Positions 10,478 through 19,838 of a DNA stretch of 29,406 nucleotides are shown here, in pieces. The stretch's first letter is position 1; the number at the start of each line of letters is the position of its first letter. The DNA comes from Obelidium mucronatum. Its lineage: Eukaryota > Chytridiomycota > Chytridiomycetes > Chytridiales > Chytriomycetaceae. A program made the position numbers and the translations under genes. The notes under the pieces are model-generated. The model did no database searches, had not been told where the DNA came from, and saw only the letters and a list, made by a program, of their open reading frames with translations. The DNA lies in NCBI GenBank assembly GCA_025765595.1, contig JAIVFH010000313.1, positions 1-29,406 on the forward strand, given 5' to 3'.

Positions 10478-12398
10478 ATGCTGGGAAAAGTACGAAGGGG
10501 GTCTGCTGCTTCAACGCTTCCAAGTTTTGCTCCTGTTCAATCATTTTATTCTGATGTTGCGCCTCCATCAACTCCTCTTCGTCAGATCCAGGAAGCTGGC
10601 AGGGTTTATTCAACCTCTCGAAAAGCCATCAGCAAGAGGAGAACTCACTGCAAAAAATCTTCGGCCGAAAAGAGGGACATCCGCGAAAAGCAGCGTGAGC
10701 GTATGCGGGAGTTACGTGTTGCGACTGGTTTTACTCAAAGGGCGGCAAATATCCGACAAACTGATTCTGAACGACATCGGGAGGTATACAATGCGAAGTT
10801 GCTTGCTGAAAGGAATGCTGCTGTATACTCCGATGAAGAATTGGCCACCATTGACGACAACTACCAGTTTGGGTTACAGTCATCAGTGAAAGACTTGTAC
10901 ACCAAGTGTGCGCAACGGCTTTCGTTTGCGGCAATGACTAAGCATTGCTGCATTGTTTGTGATTGTAACTACACAAAGAATGAATTGACATACAGTAGCC
11001 CTTCTTTGGAATATTTGGTCAGTTGCAGTTGTGTTAGTGTGGAATTAGATGTTAACAGATTCCACAGAATTTACGGAAGTCTCTTTGGGTTGCAGAGACA
11101 GTCGTGAATTCATTGGATCCGCTTCTTGTGTCTCAATATGATGTTTCCAAGTTTGATGTGAAGCTGTCAAAGCTGTTTCTGAGTCAAAACGGCTTCTATT
11201 TTAAAGAGAACAACATTCTTCACCCTGTGACTCTTTTAAGTGATGAAAGCGAAGAGTTGGTTTATCAGCAACTCCCTGGGAAGTGGGTGAATGTGCCGAA
11301 GATAGAGCTGACCATTGCCATCTGTCGTGGTTGTTATGCTGGAACATGAACTAAAAGTCAGCATATGCCGGCTGAAGCAATCGCTAACGGAAACTGGATT
11401 GGACGTCTGCCTGCAAAGTTCGGCAATGTGTCTAGAACAACTGAGAATGTTGTTTCCCTGATGCAGCCATGCATTTACCTGTCATCAATTTTTGGCCACG
11501 GGTCTGACAGCAACACCCGAAACATCAACTCCCACCATTACATTCTGAAGAACAGTGCACCAGTGCTTCGCTCTGTCCCTGCAAGTATTGGGTCCACATT
11601 TCGCTTTACTTTTGTTGGAGCATGGACACCTTTGGAGATTGCGGAGCAGAAAACCCGATATAAGTGCCAAGACTTTGTTTATGAACTCTTGGAATTTTTT
11701 GAGGCTCATCATTCTGGTTACAAAGAACACAATTATCTTGTTAACAAACACCGCGGTGAGAATGAGCTGGAAGGAGGAGGTTAGTTCTGTCCTCATTAAT
11801 TTTAGTTTCTGTGCCGCCTGTTCCAGTAGAAGTAAAGCGTCTGTTGGGATTGAAGAATTCAGTGTTGCCAGGTCTTCGCGGGTACACTGGTTCTGATGAG
11901 TCCCGCCAGAGTGCTCTGCACACTGCTTTTGGGTTGCAGAAAAGATTGGGCGTTCCCAATGTATTTGCAACAATATCCCCTGCAACATCGCAAAGCTTTG
12001 TTGTTGCAATTAATTGTCATCTTTTGAGTGGGGAACTTTGCGAATTGAAGTTCAGCATTGGAGGGGAATATGACGACTTAATCCTACCCACCCTATCCAA
12101 GCGAGCTTCTGAAGCAGCAAAAAATCCTTATGAGTGTGCGGATTATGCTCGTAGGGTACTGGAAGTGTTTTTGGAGAGCTTTATTGGTTGGGACTTCAAG
12201 TACAGAGCTCCAACAAGAGGGGGTGGGTTTTTAGGTGTTCCCCGGTATGTAACCACCTCTGCTGAAACCCAGAAAAAAGGAGATCTACACTTTCACATGA
12301 ATATCTCCATACATGGGCTACCCAAAACGTCAGAAGATTTTCGTAAGCGTCTGGAAGACCCTGAATTTAACAAAAGGTGAGCTCGCGATTTTCTAATT

Positions 12399-12455
12399 TT
12401 CCAATATCCCCAAATTATTGGAAGCCTTATTTCCAATATTCCGAAATTATTGGAA
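12399..12455. repeat. Two 25-bp palindromes in intron 3 of gene C
   Basis: Copies at 12399-12423 (centre TCCCCAAAT) and 12431-12455 (centre TTCCGAAAT), both with perfect arms, spaced 32 bp. They occupy about half of the 107-nt intron. Confidence 0.92.
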
Positions 12456-13793
12456 ATTGTTTCTTAAACTGGCGCACTTTTAGGTTCATGGCCTTTCGTG
12501 ACACTGTTCTTGATACAAGTCCTCCCTTCTCATGCTCTTGCAACTCCTGTCCAACGCCTGGTTGTGATGGCACATTGGAGGCTGTTCCTATTCCAGGGGA
12601 AGCTTTCCAGAAACTTCGAGTTGGGAAGAAACCATGTACCACCTCTGAGTGCAAAACATGTAATCGGCCATTTTGCCACAAGGATGTTATCGAGGAGCGT
12701 ATCCGGGAATTTGCAAAAGAAAAGAACATTTCTATAACTCCGGAGGATATTGATCGCTTTCGTTGTTCCCCTCCATCAAAGGATTTCATCATGTCTGACA
12801 AGGAGACAGTCCTGTTTGCTCTTTGTTTGCTTGAGTTTCAGTTCCACCATGCGTCTCATACACGCTCCTGCTTTAAGTGTACCTCCAGAACCCCTCATGC
12901 TTCAATTTGTCGATTCTTGATACCAAACCTGGCAAATATGCTGGAAACTGCTATGGACCCAACAACCTGTATAGTGAAAAGCTTTTGTTCAATTGGACTG
13001 GAATACTATAATCTGTGTAATCTGCACTGGACACGACTTTCCCTGGACAACATGGACGTCCAGTTTCTTATTAATTCCGCAACAAGAACATCAACAGCTT
13101 ACACGATTAAGTACACTTTTAAACGCCAGGGACTGGAATCGTCTGTAATTATGAGAATTGGCCTGTATTCTAAAACTGTGGATGCTGTTTTGTCGAGGGA
13201 CGATGACTCTGCTCTCTCAAAAGAAGAGCGGGGGCTTCGTATAATCAACAAGCTGTTATATACCTTGACGAAACCTGTGGAAATCTGTACTACTATGGCT
13301 GCGTACTTAACCATCAACGATGGCGACTTATTTAAGAGCTCACATGAGTATGTGTACTCAAATCTGGGTCTCATTACTGGCTGCTACCCTGACTCAACAC
13401 CCGCAGAATCTGCTGAAGAGTTCATTGACATAAGTATTTCCGTTTCAGCTCTTAATTCCTCTGGGACTTTATCTCCTATGTCTCTATACTGGGATTGCTG
13501 TTCAAACACTCCGACCCACAGAAAGACTCTTGTTGATATGAACTACATTGATTGTATTGAACAGTACCACCTTGTGGGATCTGGGTCGTTGAAGCACTGG
13601 GTGCGCAACAAGAATTTGGCACGTAAAGTCCTAATCATCAACGGGCGCCAATTGCCAAATATGTCCAAGGACTTACCTGCTGCAGACATACAGTTCTACT
13701 ACAAAAGTCTACTTTGTCTTTTCAAGCCTCACACTTCCTCAACAGACCTCAGGTACACTTCAGGTAAATGTTATGTTTTTCTGTCATCCTGCT

Positions 13794-13818
13794 TTCCAAT
13801 AATTTCATTTTATTGGAA
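13794..13818. repeat. 25-bp palindrome in intron 4 of gene C
   Basis: Perfect 8-bp arms around ATTTCATTT. The right arm runs into the splice acceptor: TATTGGAA is followed by CAG at the intron end (13819-13821), so the hairpin would cover the region just before the 3' splice site. Confidence 0.92.
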
Positions 13819-15111
13819 CAGACCAGACCTATCAGGATGCGTATTCCCATTTTTTGCTTCATGGCGCTGCAGCCAATGTAACAGCTGCACAGCTTCATGA
13901 GGAACTCAATCGGGGGTATTATGAGAGCAATGAAAAGAAGTTCTCAAATGAGGAATCAGACGAAGAGAGGATATTAAGGGAGCACCCACTTTCTGATCCT
14001 GATTCACTAATGTCTTCTTCTGACATTTGTGACCATGTACCAGATGATGAAGATGGGAACTTGTTGGGAGACTTTGAACAAGAATTGGCTGATTCTATTG
14101 CGCGTTCAGTTGCTGCCGATCTGGATAGCATCCATCCCCTATTGGATGCTGCTATTTCCTCTTCCGTCAACAATGCTCCAATATTGCAGCATACGTATCT
14201 TCCAACATTTTCAACTTTCGAGGATTATAAAGCTGCTTTAAAAGCGCAGGAAGTGCGACAGGACCTGGATTTTAATGGCGCGGATCGCTACTATCGACAA
14301 GTGTCCAAATCTGAGAAAGTTCTTCGTCTGGGGGACTTACTTGTCCCTGTACCCTGGGTTGAGCCAACTCCTGGTGCTGTTCCGAATCCTTCTGTTTTGA
14401 AACCTTTTGCCAGAATCTGTCAAATATCAAGTGCATTCTGCTTGGATTTTTGGCAGCATTACACTTTTGAGACTTACGCGAGGCACCTTCTTTTCCTCTA
14501 TCTTAATGATGCTCACCAAATTGATGATCCTACCAAATACAACCTAAAACCTCAGCTAATTGGGTACCTTGGTGGTGAAGCTGGCACCGGCAAATCAGCT
14601 GTAATATCTGCATTGTTGACATTTGCAAAACTATGGGGGAGAAGAAATACTATTGAAACAATGTCATTCACTGGGTTGGCTGGTCTTATGATTGAAGGAG
14701 ATACAATTCACTCCTACCGCGGGTTGACCATATGTTTGGATCAATCTCCTCCTTTGAATCATACACTAAAAATCAAGATACAATGTGTTTACCTGTCGAT
14801 TGTTGATGAGGTTTCAATGACAAAGATTGATATTATGGGGAAAGCAGATTTGAGAACTCGTGAAGCTTGTGGAAATAGTCCCCATGTTTGGGCAGGGAAA
14901 CATCTGCTCAAATGTGGAGACTGGTTGCAACTTCCTCCCGTTGGAGGAAAACCTTTGTTTGACCATGCTTCCCGGACATCTTCGGACAGCTCGAATGTTG
15001 CTGCTGGACGACGCCTATGGGCAAACTTGAATTTCGTTGTGTTTCTGACAAAGGTTTGATTTCACTTGATTCCGTTTATCCAATATTTTTTGCTTTCCTT
15101 TGATTCCATCT

Positions 15112-15270
15112 TTCCAATATTTCTATTTTATTGGAAAAGGCCCTTTCCAATATTTTTATTTTATTGGAAAATGCCCTTTCCGATATTTTTATTTTATTGG
15201 AAAATGCCCTTTCCAATAGGAAGTTTGTATCTTCCACTAATCCTATTTTATTGTATTTTATTGGATACAG
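15112..15270. repeat. Three tandem 25-bp palindromes and partial copies in intron 5 of gene C
   Basis: Full copies at 15112-15136, 15145-15169 and 15178-15202 (third with one arm mismatch, TTCCGATA), with an exact 33-bp period. A left half at 15211-15218 and right halves near 15243-15265 follow up to the acceptor GGATACAG. The tandem array explains why this intron is 217 nt long when most are near 55 nt. Confidence 0.92.
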
Positions 15271-16349
15271 GTTTGGCGCCAGAAAGATGACCCCGTATTC
15301 ATGGGGATCCTAGCGCGAATGCGTTGGGGGGCACTGACTCAGTCTGATATTGATGAAATCAACGCTACAAGTTCCCAAGCCCAGTCAACTTTGTCAAATG
15401 TCCCACCAACTCTAGAATTCTTTGCACCAGTGGCTACTGCGATGAATCTTGAACGATGCGCTGTCTTGCGGAAGACAGTCATGGACTTTGCTCGGGAAAA
15501 GCAATTGGTGTGCTATCGGATTGTAGCGAAGGCTTCGAAGGATGTCAATACCGCAGAATTGTCTCGACTTGGTTTTCTGAATGACGATGCCACCAGCAAA
15601 ATTCCCCTCACTTTTGAATTCTACCTTGGAATGCCTGTGATGATAACAAAGCGTATTCCAGATTTGGAACACTTGAAGATCTTCGCCAATGGAACTTTGG
15701 CCTTTGTTTTGGGATTTGCCGCTGCGTCAAATGAATCGTTCATATCAACAACAGTGAATGGTGTGGTTGTTAAACAATTCAAATTCATGCCTGGCTGGTT
15801 GTGGGTTAAAGTTCGGAATTGTAATCAGGTTCTGGTCGCTGGGTGTGCTCCTGGTGTTGTTGCTGTGCCCCCTCTCACGCTGTCTGTCAGAATTTCACTG
15901 CCCAATTCTGATAAGTCAAAGTCAATCACTCTGACCCAGTTTCCCGCTATCTCCGCTTTGGCTTGCACCCCTGAGAAACTTCAAGGGGTCACCTTGAATC
16001 ATTGGATCACCATTGCTCAATTGGACCGTGCAAACTATAATCCTCAAACTTTATATGTGGCTTTCTCTCGTGTCAAAACATTGACATCAATAAGACTTGT
16101 GCAAAAACTTTCCATGGCTTATTCAAGAAAGTTCCGGCCCCCTAAAAAATTTGCAGACGAGATGATTCGTCTCATTAATTTGGTACAACTTCCGGATTAC
16201 ACTCCCGACCATATTATACATGCCTTCCATCAATGGAAAGAGGAGCAACAGTCTTTTGCTCTTGCTCTTCCTTAAGTATTAAATCTATATTCAAAATAAA
16301 CCAGTTTTTATGCAGTACTATTCTTTAAAACTTCTAAAAAAAAATTCAG

Positions 16350-16368
16350 CGCTAAAAAGGTCCTAGCG
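16350..16368. other. Candidate right-end hairpin of the Helitron-type element
   Basis: CGCTA (16350-16354) can pair with TAGCG (16364-16368) around a 9-nt loop. The stem overlaps GCTAAAAAGG, the inverse of the decamer at 6777-6786. It sits 75 bp after the stop codon of gene C, where a Helitron 3' hairpin is expected. The stem is only 5 bp, so support is weak. Confidence 0.3.
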
Positions 16369-16449
16369 GATGGCTTGCCACCGCACCTCAGTCCATTGTG
16401 CTCCAGGCTTTTCAGCAAACACGTCCACGTTGAATATACACAAGCTGGA

Positions 16450-17143
16450 ATGGGCTCTACAACACCACACCCAAAGTTTCCACCTGGTTATATACCAAAC
16501 TGGCCACATCTGGCATCATGGGACTCAGAGTCCGCCGCCTACGCGTACATGGGACTCACTGTCATCACAACCATTGCAGTTCTCAGAAACGGTTTCTTCT
16601 TCGCAAATACAAAACACACCAAAGCAGCATACATTTATCTTTTTCTCTGGTGTCTTTTTCGGCTTACTGCTTTTGCCATGCGTGGCCATGTTTTGCATGG
16701 TAATAACGGGGAAAATCTCGACACGTACAAACATACACAGATTGTACTCTCAATTGGATTTATGCCACTTGCTGAAGCGTTGACTTTGAATATCGCTGAA
16801 TCGTAAGGAATTATTTCTTGGCACTTTCTTTCTTTTGCCGCTGCTGTCTTAGATCCTTCCTGTTTTCTTTGACACTCAATTCAAAACTTTACACAGGTCC
16901 ACTCTCATCTACGAACTGAGCCATCGCACCTATATCCGCCTCAGAATCCTCATTATATTCCTATTCCTTACATTTGGCATATCGCTCACTGCTTTTGTAA
17001 TTGATTTCACCATGAACAAACCATTCGGCGCCAACGCAAAATACGCGACAGACTTGATTCTCCGAGAAGTTGGATTCAATGGACTCTTTCTGATTACCAT
17101 CTATACGTTTGTTGCAGCGATCCGGAACGCGATTGCCAATTGA
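16450..17143 (+). CDS. Multi-pass membrane protein, RTA1/DUF7702-like, C-terminus probably truncated
   Basis: Exons 16450-16802 and 16897-17143 (intron 94 nt, GTAAGG..CAG) give 199 residues. Hydrophobic segments near residues 30-50, 55-70, 90-115, 130-150 and 170-190 show a polytopic membrane protein. The order of segments and motifs such as LFLWCLFRLTAFAMR and IVLSIGFMPLAEALTL resemble fungal seven-helix families such as RTA1-like or DUF7702 proteins; the assignment is by pattern and uncertain. The stop at 17141 comes about two helices early. Immediately after it another frame encodes QLTQRKLLIVWLYQSRPS before a stop, which looks like the lost continuation, so a frameshift near 17140 is likely. 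It starts about 80 bp beyond the presumed transposon end and converges with the 7TM paralogue downstream. Confidence 0.6.
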
Positions 17144-17284
17144 CCCAGAGAAAGCTGCTGATTGTGTGGTTGTATCAGTCGAGACCAAGTTAGAATAATG
17201 GCGAGAGCTGTATCCAATATTGACCCAGCTTGAGCTCACAATCACACAATTACTCAGTGAGTTTTATTATCTTATTAAACAAGA

Positions 17285-18385
17285 TTATCCACCTTCTTTC
17301 ACTCTCAATACCACAAAACCTTGGCTTGATGAGGTTATGGCTGGTGCATTACATTCAGTAACTCCCAACCTCTCTCTCTCGATTTCAACTTCGGAACTCG
17401 TGTCGTCATTTCTTTGAAACGGAGTTTGTATGTCTGCAGCTCTTTTTCCAAGCGACAACAAGGAACGGCGAATATTTGGCATAAAGAATATAATTAACAA
17501 TGGGTTGATGATTCCATCCAGAGCAATCATGGCTATTATGATAGTTCGCTGTGCTTCATCATCAAAAATTGAGCCCAAAAAAGCTGCGGGAAGAAGAATG
17601 ATGACCAAAGTCGAAGCCATAAGCGCGCAATACATCATGACTTTACGTTGCTATGGAATAATTTTTATGTCTGTTAAAACAGAAAACCTTTATCCCACAT
17701 ACATACAGCCTTGATCCTCAGAGCTTCTTTTTCAGGTGGAAGCATAGCCAATGCTTTTTTAGCGTAGAAATAAGTGCGGATATATAGCCAGGCTGTTGTA
17801 ATTCCAGTGATTGCCTGATTGAGAGTGGCCAAAACCGTCCAGATCTCCAATTGAGGATGATCCATGGGATGTCCAGATGCATTTGTAACGGATGATAAAT
17901 ATATAGGTGCGAGAGCGGCAACAAAGGTTGCGGCAACGGCAAGAGTAATCACAAAGTATTTTCTTGTGGCTTCGACACTTTCTTGGCGAATCCTGAGCAC
18001 ATTAGAATCAGATCCAGCTGTCAAGATTCAGCTGAGAAATCAAAACAAACTTGAAGTTTCGCTCCAGTGCAACACAAACAGTTCCGGCGAGAACAATTTG
18101 TGAGAAAATGGCTTCGCAAACAGTGGTGATGCGCATCGGCCAAGCTTCCGCATCTGTCGCGGCTTTGACTGGATAAAGTACTAGAATAGAAGCAAGCCAT
18201 AGAAAGTATCCAGATGTTAGGAGGAAGAGGCAGTGTGAAAGTCGATCGGAAAAGTGCTTGCGGCCAATGAGCATTGTCACAAGGATCCAAAGCGAGAGTA
18301 TCAATCCAATACCCAGAAGAGGTACAATGAAAGCGTAATCTATCAGGATTGAGGTCCTGGTAGGGCTTTTAGCTGGAGCTGACAT
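17285..18385 (-). CDS. Seven-transmembrane receptor-like protein, copy 1
   Basis: Exons 18385-18051, 17992-17707 and 17650-17285 with 58- and 56-nt introns give 328 residues. Exon 1 carries helices 1-3 (DYAFIVPLLGIGLILSLWIL; conserved IGRKHFSDRLSHCLF), exon 2 helices 4-5, exon 3 helices 6-7. Helix 7 has NPLLIIFFMPNIRRSL, similar in layout to the NPxxY plus helix-8 pattern of class A GPCRs, and helix 3 ends in ALERNFK. It is probably a plasma-membrane receptor of a lineage-specific fungal family; the ligand is unknown. The cytoplasmic tail ends SSSQGFVVLRVKEGG. It is a tandem paralogue of the next gene upstream, with all three exon borders at the same positions. ATG 18385 (MSAPAK) is preferred over the in-frame ATG at 18442, which would overlap the neighbour. 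Confidence 0.7.
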
Positions 18386-18475
18386 TGTATGGTGATCGTG
18401 GCTGTGCAATTGCAATGATCCAGCTTTCCAAGCTGAACACAAAAAAACCCCGATCCGTGTAAATAAATAATAAAT

Positions 18476-19603
18476 CTATCCACCTTCTTGAACTCTCAAA
18501 ACCATAAAACCCTGCGGTGAAGAATTGGCTATCAGTAGCCTCATTGGATTCTCTTCCAACTTCAAAATCACACCCATCAATAGTCCTATCATCACATTCC
18601 ACTTCAAAGGGCAAGCGGACGCTTGAAGCGTTTCTACCAAACGATAATAGTGATCGACGAATATTCGGCATGAAGAAAATAACAAGCATTGGATTAAGGA
18701 TCCCATCAAGAGCCAGCATAATGGAAATCGTTTCTCGCATCCATAAAGTGCTTTCAATTATGTCGCTGTGGTACATGGAGGCAAGAATAGCAGCTGGTAA
18801 TAAACAAACAAGCAAAGTAGATGCCATTAGTGCGCAATACATCATGATCTTCCGTTGCTAATAAAGTTCAATGTCAGTTTGGCATAGTAAGGTATCAGAG
18901 GGAAATTCAGGGAATGCATAGTACCGCCTTAATCCTCGCGACTTCTTTTTCGGGTGTTAATTGTAATAATTTTCTTTTCGCGTAGTAATAAGTGCTTGTG
19001 TAGAGCCAGGTGGTTGATATTGCTGAGATTGCTGCTTTCAAGCCATGCAAAATCGTCCAGATCTCCGATTGGGGATGATGGGTTGGATGGCCGGTTACAT
19101 TCAGATCAGAAGTTAAATATGTGGTTGCTCCTGCTATAGAAAACATGGCGGTAATACTGAGCGCAATAATAAAGTACTTCTTGGTTGCTTGGATGTTGGC
19201 ATTCCGAATCCTTACAAGCGCAAATTAGATCACAGACCAAAAGCGAAAACACGCCTAGAAAGACTCACTTGAAGTTTCGTTCCAACGCAACACAAATGGT
19301 TCCAGCCAGGACAATATCCACTGAAACAGATTCAAAGCCAACAGTGATCCGCATTGGCCAGCTCGAAACGGTTAGATCAAACAAAGTAGCGACGGGGAAA
19401 TGCGCTGCGACAGATGAAAGCCACAGAAAGTAGCCAAACGTCAGAAAAAAGAGGCAGTGCGACAGCCGGTCTGAGAAGTGCTTTCGGCCAATAACCATCG
19501 TCACAAGGATCCAAAGCGAGAGCAGCATTCCTGTAACCAGAAGAGGAACCACTACCGCATAGTCTATTATGAATGCGATCTCCTTGTGGCTTTCATATGG
19601 CAT
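18476..19603 (-). CDS. Seven-transmembrane receptor-like protein, copy 2, frameshifted tail
   Basis: Exons 19603-19269, 19210-18925 and 18857 onward; introns are 58 nt (GTGAGT..AAG) and 67 nt (GTACTA..TAG), in the same positions as copy 1. The shared motifs are GRKHFSDRLSHCLF, ALERNFK, ATKKYF, HPQSEIWT and NPMLVIFFMPNIRRSL. In the open frame the C-terminus runs on to 18369 and into the start region of copy 1, with no similarity to copy 1's tail. A second frame, however, contains SSPQGFMVLRVQEGG and a stop at 18476-18478, matching copy 1's ending. A one- or two-base shift near 18535 therefore separates the receptor body from its original tail. I give 18476 as the ancestral end. Confidence 0.68.
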
Positions 19604-19838
19604 TTTGACAGAGGTTGCTCCGTCGGGAGAGTAAAATTGCCGGTAAAAATAGCACAATGATGTCTTCTTGTTTACAATTCAATCTGAATTTAAATACATT
19701 AGAACATGTAGGGCACTATTAATAAGAGAGTTAATTGGTTGTGTTATTTTTATTACTATCGTCAAGTATTATGGTTTACGACGGGCCACATATCATGCTC
19801 CCTGTTGTCGATTTACCCGGCCCTCGGTAAAGATATTG

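Larger units (their letters stand above)
10478..16275 (+). pseudogene. Helitron Rep-helicase (gene C), one in-frame TGA
   Basis: Rolling-circle transposase of a Helitron: a Rep nuclease fused to a Pif1-type 5'-3' helicase. Exons 10478-11017, 11059-11755, 11827-12376, 12484-13763, 13822-15053 and 15271-16275 give 1767 codons; introns are 41, 71, 107, 58 and 217 nt. Residues 560-580 hold the metal-binding HxH (LHFHMNIS, H567/H569), and Y802 and Y806 (AYTIKYTFK) are the paired tyrosines. Cys pairs (CSCNSC, CKTCNRPFC) lie between them. The helicase has Walker A GEAGTGKS (about residue 1273), Walker B-like IVDEVSM, GDWLQLPPV and the C-terminal LYVAFSRVKT. The helitron-like N-domain (CRGC...AIANGNWIGRLP) is cut by TGA at 11347-11349 (codon 277); the frame continues unbroken on both sides, so this is a single nonsense change (compatible with CGA to TGA). 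AATAAA lies 20 bp after the stop codon. Confidence 0.85.
6777..16368. mobile_element. Helitron-type element with two accessory genes and intronic palindromes
   Basis: Three genes (A minus; B and C plus) lie together, and gene C is a Helitron Rep-helicase. All three share the same 25-bp palindrome in introns or untranslated regions, and the palindrome is absent from the rest of the window. That is the main argument that they form one element. The limits given rest on a decamer present once at each side in inverted orientation (CCTTTTTAGC 6777-6786 and GCTAAAAAGG 16351-16360) and a small hairpin CGCTA/TAGCG at 16350-16368. Such short inverted ends are reminiscent of Helitron2/Helentron elements. 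Canonical 5'-TC and 3'-CTRR ends between A and T were not found, so the ends are tentative. Confidence 0.5.

Noticed and set aside
2527..11349. Reassignment of TGA to a sense codon as explanation for the internal stops
   Set aside because: Several apparently intact genes here end with TGA at the expected place, including the gene B protein right after its motif and the original end of the integrase at 2905. Ordinary nonsense mutation is simpler.
15112..15202. Regular 33-bp spacing of palindromes, CRISPR-like at first sight
   Set aside because: The units are near-identical throughout with only 8-bp gaps, there are no unique spacers, and the array is in a eukaryotic intron.
15066..15313. Open frames encoding repeated FPIFLFYWK-type peptides
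   Set aside because: These are translations of the tandem 25-bp palindromes inside intron 5 of gene C. The helicase reads smoothly across the intron (VVFLTK to VWRQKDD).
10478..16275. Host Pif1-type helicase gene
   Set aside because: The N-terminal Helitron-like domain, HxH motif and YxxxY pair upstream of the helicase show a Helitron Rep-helicase and not a stand-alone Pif1.
16360..16366. CTAG at 16363-16366 as a canonical Helitron 3' CTRR end
   Set aside because: It lies inside the candidate hairpin and not 10-12 bp after it, and is not followed by T. No matching 5'-TC end was identified.
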